From positions 1,054,001-1,118,000 of the forward strand of contig NZ_CP144683.1 in the NCBI RefSeq assembly GCF_036687315.1: DNA of 64,000 nucleotides. The letters are read 5' to 3'. This DNA is from Sphingopyxis sp. TUF1. GTDB lineage: Bacteria; Pseudomonadota; Alphaproteobacteria; Sphingomonadales; Sphingomonadaceae. Shown one piece after another: positions 41,390-50,593 of this stretch. Position 1 is the first letter of the stretch; each line of letters begins with the position of its first letter. The notes below the pieces were generated by a model. It was not told where the DNA came from, searched no databases, and was given only the letters and a program-made list of their open reading frames with translations. Position numbers and translations under genes: made by a program.

Positions 41390-42387
41390 GCGTCTCTCTC
41401 CAGCATCTTGCTCACCAGCTTGCGATAGAGCGTCGGCAGCCCCGCGGCGTCAAGCTCCGAGATCGGCCACCAGACACCTTCCGCTGCGGCATCGGTCAAT
41501 TCGCGGCGCACCAGCCCCAGCGTCAGGTCGAAATGGGTGAACCCATGATCGACACTGACGACAGTCGATTCGGTGAGCGGGGCATCGGTCCATTCGCCGC
41601 CGGGCAGCGCACGCATTCCGCCGAGCATCCCCTTGCCCGGACGCACCACCAGCCAGATCCGCCCGTCCCGCTCGATCCAGTGCGCAATTCCGTGGCGGCG
41701 CGGCTTCGCCTTCTTCGGCGGCTTGACCGGCAGCCGTTCGACGTCGGGGCGTCCGCGCGCGCGGCAATCGGCGGCGATCGGGCAGCGTTCGCACGCGGGC
41801 GCGCGCGGCGTGCAAATAGTCGCGCCGAGATCCATCAGTGCCTGCGCAAAATCGCCCGGCCGATCGCCCGGAACCAGCGGCGCCAGCGCATCGCGAATCG
41901 CGCGCTTGGCGGCGGGAAGCGGCGTCTCGATCAGCCGGTGCCGCGCGATCACCCGCTCGATATTGGCATCGACGACCACCGCCGCGCGGCCAAAGGCAAT
42001 CGCCGCCACGGCCGCGGCGGTATAGTCGCCGATCCCCGGCAGCGCGCGCAGCCCCGCCTCGCTGTCGGGAAAGCGCCCGCCATGCTCGGCAACGACCGCG
42101 CGCGCGCAAGCCAGCAAATTGCGCGCACGCGCATAATAGCCAAGCCCCGCCCACGCCGCCATGACGTCGGCATCGTCGGCCGCGGCCAGATCGCCCACCG
42201 TCGGCCAACGCTCGGTAAAGCGCGCGAAATATCCCGCCACCGCGGCGACGGTCGTCTGCTGGAGCATGACCTCGGCCAGCCATACGCGATAGGGGTCGGG
42301 CACCTCCGCGCTCCCCGGCGCGATCCGCCACGGCAGCACGCGCGCCGCGCCGTCATACCAGCCGAGCAGGCGCGCCGAAAAATTCAT
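41386..42387 (-). CDS. mutY: A/G-specific adenine glycosylase MutY
   Basis: 333 residues. MutY removes adenine paired with 8-oxoguanine. The helix-hairpin-helix LPGIGDYTAAA (116-126), catalytic Glu39 (LAEVMLQQT) and Asp140 (VVVDANIERV) are in place. The [4Fe-4S] cysteines 192, 199, 202 and 208 have the classical C-x6-C-x2-C-x5-C spacing. The C-terminal MutT-like domain recognises 8-oxoG. It diverges from dciA across a family B repeat. Confidence 0.96.
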   Translation of the reverse strand: MNFSARLLGWYDGAARVLPWRIAPGSAEVPDPYRVWLAEVMLQQTTVAAVAGYFARFTERWPTVGDLAAADDADVMAAWAGLGYYARARNLLACARAVVAEHGGRFPDSEAGLRALPGIGDYTAAAVAAIAFGRAAVVVDANIERVIARHRLIETPLPAAKRAIRDALAPLVPGDRPGDFAQALMDLGATICTPRAPACERCPIAADCRARGRPDVERLPVKPPKKAKPRRHGIAHWIERDGRIWLVVRPGKGMLGGMRALPGGEWTDAPLTESTVVSVDHGFTHFDLTLGLVRRELTDAAAEGVWWPISELDAAGLPTLYRKLVSKMLERDA

Positions 42388-42390
42388 AAA

Positions 42391-42515
42391 CCCCTCCCCT
42401 TCAGGGGAGGGCAGCGAAACTTGGCAGCTTGCTGCCTAGTTGCAGCGGGTGGGGGCCATCGGCCTTGCGCAAGGCGACAAGCCCCCACCCCAACCCCTCC
42501 CCTGAAGGGGAGGGG
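42391..42515. repeat. Family B repeat, copy 2
   Basis: The same modules as at 13079-13203: CCCCTCCCCTTCAGGGG at one end, CAGCGAAACTTGGCAGCTTG inside, CATCGGCCTTGCGCAAGG next, then the closing CCCCTCCCCTGAAGGGG. It separates the divergent mutY and dciA genes, starting 3 bases upstream of the mutY start codon, so the mutY promoter and leader must lie within it. Confidence 0.9.
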
Positions 42516-42559
42516 CGATTCCATGCCGATACTCTGGACGCTCACCCCCCGCCTATGGC

Positions 42560-43156
42560 ATGGCGTCGGGTATGACGAAACCCACGGGAGACGACGCCCC
42601 CGCCAAAAAGACAAAGGCGAAGGGCGGCACCAAAGCCGGCGCAAAGCCCGCCAAGGCCCCCGCGCGCCGCTACGAGCGCCCGCGCGGCGGCGAGGCGCGC
42701 GCGATTTCCGACCTCGTCCCCGAAATCGGCCGTACCGCCTTTCGCAAATTCGGCTTCATTCAGTCCTCGGTGGTCAGCCGCTGGCGCGAAATCGTCGGCG
42801 ACCGCCTTGCCGACGTCACCCAGCCCGCCATGATCCGCTTCCCTGTGGGACAAAAGGCGGGGGGCACGCTGCACCTCACGATCAGCGGCGCGCACGCGCC
42901 GATGCTCCAGCATGTCGCGCCCGACATCATCGCCGCGGTCAACCGCTTCTTCGGCTATGCCGCGATCGCCACCGTCCGCATGGCGCACGGGCAGGTCACC
43001 CCCGCCGCGCCCGTTCAGCCGCCGGCCATGCTGAAACCCGTACCCGCCGAACTGGGGGACAGCCTGCGCGACATCGGCGACCCGGAACTTCGCACCGTGC
43101 TCGAACGCATGGCCGCGGGCCTCGCCGCGCCGCCGCGGCTTCCCAAGATCAGTTAA
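42560..43156 (+). CDS. dciA: DciA-like DnaB helicase loader (DUF721)
   Basis: 198 residues. A basic Lys/Ala-rich N-terminus is followed by the DUF721 core: ISDLVPEIGRTAFRKFGF, VVSRWREIVGDRLADV and RFPVGQKAGGTLHL. DciA is the ancestral loader of the replicative helicase, in bacteria without DnaC. ATG 42560 (ATG 42572 possible). It heads a run with two DsbA proteins and smc, as is common in alphaproteobacteria. Confidence 0.86.
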   Translation: MASGMTKPTGDDAPAKKTKAKGGTKAGAKPAKAPARRYERPRGGEARAISDLVPEIGRTAFRKFGFIQSSVVSRWREIVGDRLADVTQPAMIRFPVGQKAGGTLHLTISGAHAPMLQHVAPDIIAAVNRFFGYAAIATVRMAHGQVTPAAPVQPPAMLKPVPAELGDSLRDIGDPELRTVLERMAAGLAAPPRLPKIS

Positions 43157-43166
43157 GGCCAACATC

Positions 43167-43883
43167 ATGTCCGCTTTCGACGATCCGCTCCTCGACCGCC
43201 GCACCGCGGTGCTCGCGCTTTCGGGCGCCGCACTGACGCTGATGGCTGCGACGCCTGCCAAACCCGCCGCCTGGTCGCGGACGGTGACGACCAGCCCGAT
43301 CGGCGCCTATGTCATCGGCAACCCTGCGGCCAAGCTGCGGCTCGTCGAATATTTCAGCTACACCTGTCATATCTGCGCCGATTTCGCGAAAGCGGCATCG
43401 CTGCCGCTCAAGACAGGCTATATCGACCGCGGGCTTGTCCTGTTCGAATATCGCAATCTTGTGCGCGATCCCGTCGACATGACCGCGGCGCTGCTCGCGC
43501 GCGTCGGCGGCGCCAGCGCCTTTGCGGGCAATCATCAGGCGATATTTGCGGCTTTCCCGACCTTCATTGCCAAGGTGCAAAAGGCCAGCGATGCCCAGAA
43601 AACCAGCTGGTTCGGGGGAACGGTGGCCGAGCGCGCGCGCCGGATCGCTGCCGACACCGGCCTCGCCGCGCTCATGCTCGGACGCGGTTATTCGCAGGCG
43701 CAGCTCGACGCCGCGCTGGGCAGCGAGGTGGCGCAGGCCGAACTCACCGGCATGACCAACATCGGGCGCACCGCCGACCGCGTCACGGGCACGCCCAGCT
43801 TCTTCATCAATGGCCTGCGCGCCGAAGTGGGAACGTGGCCCGCGCTCAAATCGAAACTCGACCTCGCGCTCAAGCCTGCTTAA
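43167..43883 (+). CDS. DsbA-family thiol-disulfide protein, CHIC site
   Basis: 238 residues. A signal-like segment RRTAVLALSGAALTLMA is followed by a thioredoxin fold with active site SYTCHICADF (Cys67, Cys70) and cis-Pro in TGTPSFFING. The helical insert is DsbA-like. It is periplasmic and oxidises or reshuffles disulfides. It is 10 bases after dciA and 38 before the second DsbA gene. CHIC differs from the CPHC of E. coli DsbA. Confidence 0.86.
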   Translation: MSAFDDPLLDRRTAVLALSGAALTLMAATPAKPAAWSRTVTTSPIGAYVIGNPAAKLRLVEYFSYTCHICADFAKAASLPLKTGYIDRGLVLFEYRNLVRDPVDMTAALLARVGGASAFAGNHQAIFAAFPTFIAKVQKASDAQKTSWFGGTVAERARRIAADTGLAALMLGRGYSQAQLDAALGSEVAQAELTGMTNIGRTADRVTGTPSFFINGLRAEVGTWPALKSKLDLALKPA

Positions 43884-43921
43884 AAGCGCCGCATTCCCGC
43901 CTTCGTGGAGAAAGACATATC

Positions 43922-44662
43922 ATGACCCCATCGCTTCGTACCGCCCTCCTGTCCTCGCTCGGTGCGCTCGCGCTCGCCAGCTGTGGTGGCGGCACCGCCG
44001 ACCCGGCCAAGGAACAGGATGCCATTGCCAAGGTCGCACCGCCCCAAGGCAAGAGCTGGTCGCAGGTCGTCAGCGTCGATGGCGACGGCGTTGTGATGGG
44101 CAATCCCGAAGCGCCGATCAAACTCGAGGAATTCGGCGCCTTCACCTGCGGCCACTGCGCGCAGTTCGCCAAGGATTCGCACGAAGAGCTGAAGCGCGAT
44201 TTCGTCGACACCGGCCGCGTGTCGTACAAGCTGACGCCTTTCATGCTCCATCCCGTCGATGCGATCGCCGGCGCGATCGTCAAATGCACCGGCACCGACC
44301 GTTTCTTCCCGCTCGCCGACGCGACCTTCCTCGAACATGACGCCTTCGTCGCCGGCGCGTCGAAGCCGCAGCCGGGGATCGAGGCGGCGATGCAGCTGCC
44401 GCCGCAGCAGCGCTTCACCGCGCTCGCCAAGGGCTGGGGCATCGACCAGTTCTACCAACAGCGCGGCGTCCCCGCCGCGACGATCCAGCAGTGCCTCGCC
44501 AAGGTCGAAAATGTCGAGGCGATCGAAAAGGGCACCAACGCAGCGGTCGAGAAATATCAGATCACCGGCACCCCGACCTTCGCCATCAACGGCCAGGTCG
44601 TCGAAGGCATCAACACCTGGGGCCCGCTGCGCGACCGCCTGCGCACGATGGGCGCGCGCTGA
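43922..44662 (+). CDS. DsbA-family lipoprotein, CGHC site
   Basis: 246 residues. The signal peptide ends in LALASC with Cys21 as the lipid-modified residue, so it is anchored to a membrane. The active site is CGHC (Cys76, Cys79), as in protein disulfide isomerases. The cis-Pro is in TGTPTFAING. With the preceding gene it forms a tandem pair, one soluble and one anchored. ATG 43922 is chosen because it gives the lipobox; the upstream frame overlaps the first dsb gene. Confidence 0.87.
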   Translation: MTPSLRTALLSSLGALALASCGGGTADPAKEQDAIAKVAPPQGKSWSQVVSVDGDGVVMGNPEAPIKLEEFGAFTCGHCAQFAKDSHEELKRDFVDTGRVSYKLTPFMLHPVDAIAGAIVKCTGTDRFFPLADATFLEHDAFVAGASKPQPGIEAAMQLPPQQRFTALAKGWGIDQFYQQRGVPAATIQQCLAKVENVEAIEKGTNAAVEKYQITGTPTFAINGQVVEGINTWGPLRDRLRTMGAR

Positions 44663-44672
44663 TCTTCCTTCG

Positions 44673-44797
44673 CCCTCCCCTTCAGGGGAGGGCAGCGAGA
44701 CTTGCGAACTTGTTCGCTGGTCGCAGCGGGTGGGGGGCATCGGCTTTGCGCAAGGCCGATGGCCCCCACCCCAACCCCTCCCCTGAAGGGGAGGGGC
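44673..44797. repeat. Family B repeat, copy 3
   Basis: The closest relative of copy 2 (42391-42515): the same order of modules, ending with CCCCTCCCCTGAAGGGGAGG. It splits the dsbA-smc gap and may uncouple smc from the dsb transcript. Confidence 0.9.
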
Positions 44798-44904
44798 TTA
44801 TGGGCTTGCACACCCCCCCACCGCGCGGCATGACGGCTCCATGGGGGATATGTGACGCTCAGGTTGCACCAGCTCCGATTCGATGATCTGCTCGGGCGTT
44901 TCCC

Positions 44905-47900
44905 GTGCAGATAAAGCGCCTGCGCCTCACCGGTTTCAAAAGCTTCGTCGAACCCACCGAACTGCGCATCGAGCCCGGGCTGACCGGCGTCGTCGGCCCC
45001 AATGGCTGCGGCAAGTCGAACCTTTTGGAAGCGATCCGCTGGGTGATGGGCGAATCCTCGCCAAAGTCGATGCGCGGCGGCGGCATGGAAGATGTCATCT
45101 TCGCCGGCACCTCGTCGCGCCCGGCGCGCGATTTTGCCGAAGTCGCGCTCCATTGCGATACCGAAGGCGCGCTCGTCGCGGGCCTCTCCGACGGCGGCGA
45201 CGGCGACGACCTCGAAGTCATCCGCCGCATCGAGCGCGGCGCGGGCAGCGCCTATCGCGCCAACGGCCGCGACGTGCGCGCGAAGGACGTCGCGCTGATC
45301 TTCGCCGACGCCGCGACCGGCGCGCACAGTCCCGCGCTCGTCAGCCAGGGCAAGATCGCGAACGTCATCGCCGCCAAGCCGACCGACCGCCGCGCGATGC
45401 TGGAGGAAGCGGCGGGCATCGCCGGGCTGCACGTCCGCCGCAAGGACGCCGAGCAGAAACTGCGCGCGACCGAAACGAACCTCACGCGCCTGTCCGAAAT
45501 CGTCGCGGACATGGAAGTCCGCGCCAACGCGCTGCGGCGACAGGCGCGCGCGGCGGAGAAATACAAGAAGCTCAGCGACGACATCCGCATAGCCGAGGGG
45601 CGGCTGATTTACGCGCGCTGGCGCGATGCCGCCGCCGCCGCAGACCAGGCGCGCCGCGATGCCGATGCCGCCGAAGCCGCAGTCAAGGCCGCGCAGGACG
45701 AGCTCGAAACCATCTCCAAGGCGCAAACCGAGGTCGCGACGCGCGTCGCCGCGGCGCGTAGCGACGCGCAGGCACAGCGCGACGCGCTCGCCGAAGCGAC
45801 CGCGACGCAGGTCCGTTTGCAGGGCGAAGAGCGCGCCGCGCTCCAGCGGCTCGACGATCTCGCGGCGCAGCAACGGCGGATCGAGGCCGACCGCGCGCAC
45901 GAAGGCGAACTCGCGCGCGACGCCCATGCCGCGCTGACCGCGCTCGACACCGAAACCAGATCGCTGGCGCAGGACATCGCCGCGCACGACGCGGGCAAGG
46001 CGGCGCTCGCCGAGACCAATCTCTCCGCGCAGGCCCGCCTTCGCGATGCCGAGGTCGCACTCGCGCAGGCGCGCGCCAAAGCTGCGAGCGAGGCCGCCGA
46101 CCGCCGCATTGCCGCGTCGGCGCGTGACAGCGCCGAAGCCACAGTGCGCCGCATCGCCGCCGACAAGGCGCGGATCGAGGCCGAGGTCGCCGCACTCGGC
46201 GACAGCGCGGCGCTCGCCGCGACCCATGCTGAAAGCGTGCGCGCCGCCGAAGCCGCCGAAACCGCTATCGCCGCCGCCGAACAGGCGCTGCACGATGCCG
46301 AGGCCGACCGCGCGGCGATCGCCGCCGACCTTGCCGCCATCGAATCGGGCCTCGCCGAAGCGCGCGCCGCGCTGGCCGCGCTCGACGGCGAGGCCGCGAC
46401 GCTCGAACGCGCGCTTGCCGCCGCGCGCAGCGACGACGACCGGATCCTCGACCAGCTCCGCGCCAAGCCCGGCTACGAAGCCGCGCTCGCCGCAGCGCTC
46501 GGCGACGATCTCGACGCCGGCACCGACCCCGCCGCCGCGCGCAGCTGGCTCGGCGCCGCGGCCGTCAAGGACGATCCCTCGCTCCCCGCCGGAACGACGC
46601 CGCTTGCCGCGCATGTCGAGGCGCCCGCCGCGCTCGCGCGCCGCCTCGCCCAGGTCGCGGTCGCCGACACCGACGGCGGCCAGCCGCTCGCGGTCGGCCA
46701 GCGACTTGTCACGCTGGGGGGCGTGATGCGCCGCTGGGACGGCTTCGTCACCCGCGGCGACGGCGCGACCGCGACCGAACGGCTGCAACGCCGCAACCGC
46801 CTCGACGAACTCGCGGCGCAGCGCCCCGCGGTCGAACTCGGCGTGCAGGAACTTCGCGATCGCCGCGCGGCAGCCGCGGCGAAAGCCGCCGAGCTCACCG
46901 AAGCTGCCGCCGCCGCGCGCAAGGCGCTCGCGACCGCCGACGAGGCGCGCCGCACCGCGCTGCGCGCCGCCGATCAGGCGCAGGCCGCGCTCGACCGGCA
47001 CCGCGATGCCGCAGCGTTGCTCGCGCGCCGCCTCGCCGAAATCGCCGAAACCGCGAAAGACGCCGGCGAACAGCTCGCAGCGCAAGAAGCGGCGCTCGCC
47101 GCGCTCCCCGACGAAGCGCTTGCGCGCGCCGCGCTCGATGCCGAGGAACAGACCGCCGACCGCGCGCGCGCCGACGCCCAGGCCGCGCGCGATGCGCTCG
47201 CCGCGCACGACCGCACGCTCGCCGCGCTCAGCGAACGGCAGGCGGTCGTCAGCGCGGAGATCAAGAGCTGGAAAGCGCGCGCGGGCGAGGCCGCGCGCCG
47301 CGTCACCGAAATGGACAAGCGCGCCGACGCGCTCGCCGCCGAGGCCGCGGCGCTCGCCGGCGCCCCCGCGCGCCTCGCCGAACAGCGCACCGCCGCCGAG
47401 GCCGCGCAAGCGAGCCTGCGCGAAAAACTCGCCACCGCCGAAGCGCAGGAGCGCGCCGCCGAAGCTGCGCTCCGCGAGGCCGAAACCGCGCTGAACGCGA
47501 TCCGCGAGCGCGTCGCCGCCGCGCGCGAAACGCGCGCCGGCGCCGTCGCCCGCTCCGAAAATGCTGAGCTGCGCCGCGTCGAAATGGGCCGACTGTCGGG
47601 CGAACGCTTCGAATGCCCGCCGCCGCTGCTCCCGCAAAAGGCGGGGTTCGAGAGCGACAGCGTCGGCGATGCGGACGCCGAATCGGCCGCGCATGACCGG
47701 CTGATCGCCGACCGCGAGCGGCTCGGCCCGGTCAACCTCGTCGCCGCCGACGAACTCGCCGAACTCGATGCCGAACGCGAAAAAAACGCCGCCGAGATCG
47801 AGGAGCTGACGCAGGCGGTGCATCGCCTCCGCGGGTCCATCGGCAATCTCAATCGCGAGGGCCGTGTCCGCCTGCTCGCGGCGTTCGAGGCGGTGAACAC

Positions 47901-48348
47901 GCATTTCCAGCGCCTCTTCACCACGCTCTTCAACGGCGGGCAGGCGCATCTCGAACTCGTCGATTCGGACGATCCGCTCGAAGCCGGGCTCGAAATCATG
48001 GCGCAGCCGCCGGGCAAGCGGCTCGGCACGCTCACCCTCTTGTCGGGCGGCGAACAGGCGCTGACCGCGGTCGCGCTGATCTTCGGCCTCTTCCTCACGA
48101 ACCCCGCGCCGATCTGCGTCCTCGACGAAGTCGACGCGCCGCTCGACGACGCGAATATCGAGCGCTTCTGCGACCTGCTCGACCGCATGGCGCGCGAAAC
48201 CAACACCCGCTACCTGATCGTCACCCACAATGCCGTGACAATGGCGCGGATGCACCGCCTGTTCGGCGTGACCATGATCGAGCGCGGCGTCAGCCGCCTA
48301 GTGTCGGTGGACCTAGGCGGCGCGGAGGAGTTGCTCGCGGCGGAGTAG
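44905..48348 (+). CDS. smc: Chromosome segregation ATPase SMC
   Basis: 1147 residues. The Walker A motif GPNGCGKSN (about 31-39) is in the N-terminal head; the coiled coil is rich in Ala, Glu and Arg; a hinge lies around 505-625. The C-terminal head has the LSGGEQA signature near 1046 and Walker B CVLDEVDAPLDD near 1073. SMC with ScpAB compacts and separates the chromosomes. Start GTG 44905, MQIKRLRLTGFKSF. Downstream is the BrnTA module with its own promoter. Confidence 0.97.
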   Translation: MQIKRLRLTGFKSFVEPTELRIEPGLTGVVGPNGCGKSNLLEAIRWVMGESSPKSMRGGGMEDVIFAGTSSRPARDFAEVALHCDTEGALVAGLSDGGDGDDLEVIRRIERGAGSAYRANGRDVRAKDVALIFADAATGAHSPALVSQGKIANVIAAKPTDRRAMLEEAAGIAGLHVRRKDAEQKLRATETNLTRLSEIVADMEVRANALRRQARAAEKYKKLSDDIRIAEGRLIYARWRDAAAAADQARRDADAAEAAVKAAQDELETISKAQTEVATRVAAARSDAQAQRDALAEATATQVRLQGEERAALQRLDDLAAQQRRIEADRAHEGELARDAHAALTALDTETRSLAQDIAAHDAGKAALAETNLSAQARLRDAEVALAQARAKAASEAADRRIAASARDSAEATVRRIAADKARIEAEVAALGDSAALAATHAESVRAAEAAETAIAAAEQALHDAEADRAAIAADLAAIESGLAEARAALAALDGEAATLERALAAARSDDDRILDQLRAKPGYEAALAAALGDDLDAGTDPAAARSWLGAAAVKDDPSLPAGTTPLAAHVEAPAALARRLAQVAVADTDGGQPLAVGQRLVTLGGVMRRWDGFVTRGDGATATERLQRRNRLDELAAQRPAVELGVQELRDRRAAAAAKAAELTEAAAAARKALATADEARRTALRAADQAQAALDRHRDAAALLARRLAEIAETAKDAGEQLAAQEAALAALPDEALARAALDAEEQTADRARADAQAARDALAAHDRTLAALSERQAVVSAEIKSWKARAGEAARRVTEMDKRADALAAEAAALAGAPARLAEQRTAAEAAQASLREKLATAEAQERAAEAALREAETALNAIRERVAAARETRAGAVARSENAELRRVEMGRLSGERFECPPPLLPQKAGFESDSVGDADAESAAHDRLIADRERLGPVNLVAADELAELDAEREKNAAEIEELTQAVHRLRGSIGNLNREGRVRLLAAFEAVNTHFQRLFTTLFNGGQAHLELVDSDDPLEAGLEIMAQPPGKRLGTLTLLSGGEQALTAVALIFGLFLTNPAPICVLDEVDAPLDDANIERFCDLLDRMARETNTRYLIVTHNAVTMARMHRLFGVTMIERGVSRLVSVDLGGAEELLAAE

Positions 48349-48350
48349 GA

Positions 48351-48378
48351 TTGACAATTTTTGTAACTACATTAAATT
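48351..48378 (+). promoter_or_regulatory. Consensus-like promoter of brnTA
   Basis: A perfect TTGACA (48351-48356), 16-base spacer and TAAATT (48373-48378), four bases after the smc stop. The stretch is AT-rich in a GC-rich genome. ACAATTTTTGT (48354-48364) is a small dyad, a likely place for BrnA autorepression. Confidence 0.6.
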
Positions 48379-48444
48379 ATTCGAGCCCACCCCCGAAAGG
48401 CTCGTATCGTCTGCACTTGGCGAGCGGGATATAGGGTGGTGGCG

Positions 48445-48717
48445 ATGAAAATTGCTTATGATGAGCGAAAGCGCCAATGGACGCTTCTGGAACGCGGTCT
48501 GGATTTCGCCGACGCCAGCAAGGTTTTCGAGGCAGATTATCTGGAGTTTCTCGACGATAGACAAGATTATGGCGAAGATCGTTACATCGTTTACGGAGAA
48601 CTTGAAGGTCGGGCTGTCGCGATCGTCTGGACGCTACGCAACGATACCCGCCGCATCATTTCGATGAGATATGTCCATGACGAAGAACTCAAAGCCCGCC
48701 GAAAAGCCTTGGATTGA
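48445..48717 (+). CDS. brnT: BrnT-type ribonuclease toxin
   Basis: 90 residues from ATG 48445 (GTG 48436 possible). The BrnT fold is shown by RGLDFADASKVFEAD, GEDRYIVYGELEGRAVAIVW and RRIISMRYVHDEE, with the Arg-rich C-terminus that carries the RNase residues. BrnT halts growth by RNA cleavage. It overlaps the brnA start by 41 bases. AT-richer than the flanking genes, suggesting acquisition. Confidence 0.88.
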   Translation: MKIAYDERKRQWTLLERGLDFADASKVFEADYLEFLDDRQDYGEDRYIVYGELEGRAVAIVWTLRNDTRRIISMRYVHDEELKARRKALD

Positions 48718-48958
48718 TCCGGACGATGCACCCGAATGGACGGAGGATCATTTTCGCCGCGCAGCCGTTTACGAGAATGGCAAGCTGGTCAAGCCCGCGG
48801 ACGGCACCTGGACCAAACCCGGCCGCCCCAAATCCGCCGACCCCAAACAACAGGTGACGCTCCGCCTCGACAGCATCGTCCTCGAAAAATTCCGCGCCAT
48901 GGGGCCGCGCTGGCAGAGCCGCATCAACGCCGAGCTGCGCAAGGCGCTGGGGCTTTAG
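48677..48958 (+). CDS. brnA: BrnA-type antitoxin
   Basis: 93 residues from ATG 48677 (ATG 48671 possible). The N-terminal part that wraps BrnT has PWIDPDDAPEWTEDHFRRA, and the C-terminal ribbon-helix-helix reads QQVTLRLDSIVLEKFRAMG and WQSRINAELRKAL. It neutralises BrnT and should repress the promoter at 48351. The stop overlaps ubiA (opposite strand) by four bases. Confidence 0.88.
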   Translation: MTKNSKPAEKPWIDPDDAPEWTEDHFRRAAVYENGKLVKPADGTWTKPGRPKSADPKQQVTLRLDSIVLEKFRAMGPRWQSRINAELRKALGL

Positions 48959-49863
48959 GGCGCCATCCCCACGACCAGCATTGTCGCGAACACCAGCAGC
49001 CCGGCGAAGCGGTTGCTGCGGAATTTTGCCAGCGCATCCTCGCCGCTCGCGACATCGAGCGTCACCACCTGCCCCGTCAACTGCACCGCCGCAGGAAGCA
49101 GTGCGGCCAGCACCAGCGGGTCGGGCCGCACCGCCCACAGCGCGCCGCCCCAGAGGCCGAGCGCCGCGGCATAGCAGAGCGCGACCCCGCCCTTCACCTG
49201 TCCGCCCATCGCGCGCGCGCTCGATTTGACGCCGACGAGCATATCGTCCTCGATGTCCTGGAGCGCATAGATGGTGTCATATCCGATTACCCACGCGATG
49301 CAGCCGGCATAGAGCAGCGGCAACGCCAGCCCCTGAACGCCGCCCACCGCGACCCATGCGACGAGCGCCCCCCAACTGAATACCAGCCCCAGCCACGCCT
49401 GCGGCCACCAGGTGATGCGCTTCATAAAGGGATAGGCAGCGACGAGGATCAGGCTCGCGAGCGCGACGATCTGCGCCGGCCCCGGCAGCTGAAGAAGCAC
49501 GAGCAGCCCGACGAGCGCGAGCAGCACCGTCCACAGCCCGGCGTTCCGCACCGATACCGCCCCGCTCGCCACCGGGCGCGACGCGGTACGCGCCACTTTC
49601 GCGTCGAGGTCGCGATCGACGATGTCGTTATAGACGCACCCCGCCCCGCGCATCGCGATCGCCCCGAGCAGGAACCACAACAATAGCGGCCAATGGCTGA
49701 CCGCTCCGCCGCCGAGCGCGACGCCGAACGCGCACGGCCAATAGAGCAGCCACCAGCCGATCGGCCGGTCGAAGCGAGCAAGCAGCGCATAGGGCCGCGC
49801 CGCGGCAGGAAGCCATGCGATCAGGCCGCTAAGCTGGCTGTCGGGAGGGTGAGTGGTCGTCAT
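48955..49863 (-). CDS. ubiA: 4-hydroxybenzoate octaprenyltransferase UbiA
   Basis: 302 residues, about nine membrane helices. The prenyl-diphosphate-binding motif is NDIVDRDLD (about 79-87) and the second Asp-rich segment is YDTIYALQDIEDD. It attaches the polyprenyl chain to 4-hydroxybenzoate in ubiquinone synthesis. Cytoplasmic membrane. It stands alone on its strand between brnTA and the tad genes. Confidence 0.93.
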   Translation of the reverse strand: MTTTHPPDSQLSGLIAWLPAAARPYALLARFDRPIGWWLLYWPCAFGVALGGGAVSHWPLLLWFLLGAIAMRGAGCVYNDIVDRDLDAKVARTASRPVASGAVSVRNAGLWTVLLALVGLLVLLQLPGPAQIVALASLILVAAYPFMKRITWWPQAWLGLVFSWGALVAWVAVGGVQGLALPLLYAGCIAWVIGYDTIYALQDIEDDMLVGVKSSARAMGGQVKGGVALCYAAALGLWGGALWAVRPDPLVLAALLPAAVQLTGQVVTLDVASGEDALAKFRSNRFAGLLVFATMLVVGMAP

Positions 49864-49930
49864 TGTTTCGCGCGCGATAGCAGGCGAGCGCGCGCGAATA
49901 AATGGCCGATCGCCCCGTCGGAGCGCGCCG

Positions 49931-50593
49931 TCAGTCGTCGCAGGTGGCGGGGGTGCCCGGCGCCTTCACACCCGACAGGTCGCGCGCCTCGCGAACATTA
50001 TAGGCGGCGGTCGACCGGATGGTCCGCGGGCCCAGCCAGGCGCCGAACAGGAGGGGCTGATATTCATAGGTCACTTCGACGAACATGATCGCGGTGCCCG
50101 CCGCCGCTTTCACTTCGCGGCCCGCCGGCCCCATGCCGGGAAAACCCGTACCCGTCGCGCCGGTGCCCTCGACGCCATAGGCCGATGCGACCTCCAGATT
50201 ACCGAAACAGCGCTGCCATTTGATCGTCTGCCCGCCATCATTATTTCGCTGAAGGCTCGACAGGATGATGCGGCCGTTATTTTCAAAACCCAGTCCCGCC
50301 ACCTGCCGTTCGGCGCCGGCGAACACCTCGTTGATGTCGATCTCGCGCACCTGCGGCTGCGTCAGATTGCTGCCCGCGGCGATACGCGCGGCATTGTCGG
50401 CAGTGTTCAGCCCCAGCTGGCTGACGCGTGTGTGCGCCAGCGTCAGGTTGGCAATTTCGAGCCCGCCGAAGCCGACGAGTATCAGGAAAGGAATGGAAAA
50501 GGCCATTTCCAGCATCACCGAACCGCGGTTGCTTTGCGCCAGGCGCCGCATGGTTCGCCGCATCCGGCGGCGGAATTCGACAGGGCCGGTCAT
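49931..50593 (-). CDS. TadE-like pilus assembly pseudopilin, second
   Basis: 220 residues from ATG 50593, which overlaps the previous stop. The segment RGSVMLEMAFSIPFLILVGFGGLEIA is the TadE membrane anchor with the conserved Glu at the start of the hydrophobic part; here shown in two parts, RGSVMLEMAF and SIPFLILVGFGG. The rest is a periplasmic globular domain. It is the last gene of the tadG-tadE-tadE operon. Start 50599 is possible. Confidence 0.85.
   Translation of the reverse strand: MTGPVEFRRRMRRTMRRLAQSNRGSVMLEMAFSIPFLILVGFGGLEIANLTLAHTRVSQLGLNTADNAARIAAGSNLTQPQVREIDINEVFAGAERQVAGLGFENNGRIILSSLQRNNDGGQTIKWQRCFGNLEVASAYGVEGTGATGTGFPGMGPAGREVKAAAGTAIMFVEVTYEYQPLLFGAWLGPRTIRSTAAYNVREARDLSGVKAPGTPATCDD

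Noticed and set aside
44557..48255. A very long open frame antisense to smc (over 1200 codons)
   Set aside because: It mirrors the smc codon pattern in a GC-rich gene, is Arg/Gly/Ala-rich with no family motif, and reads through a repeat. A shadow, not a gene.
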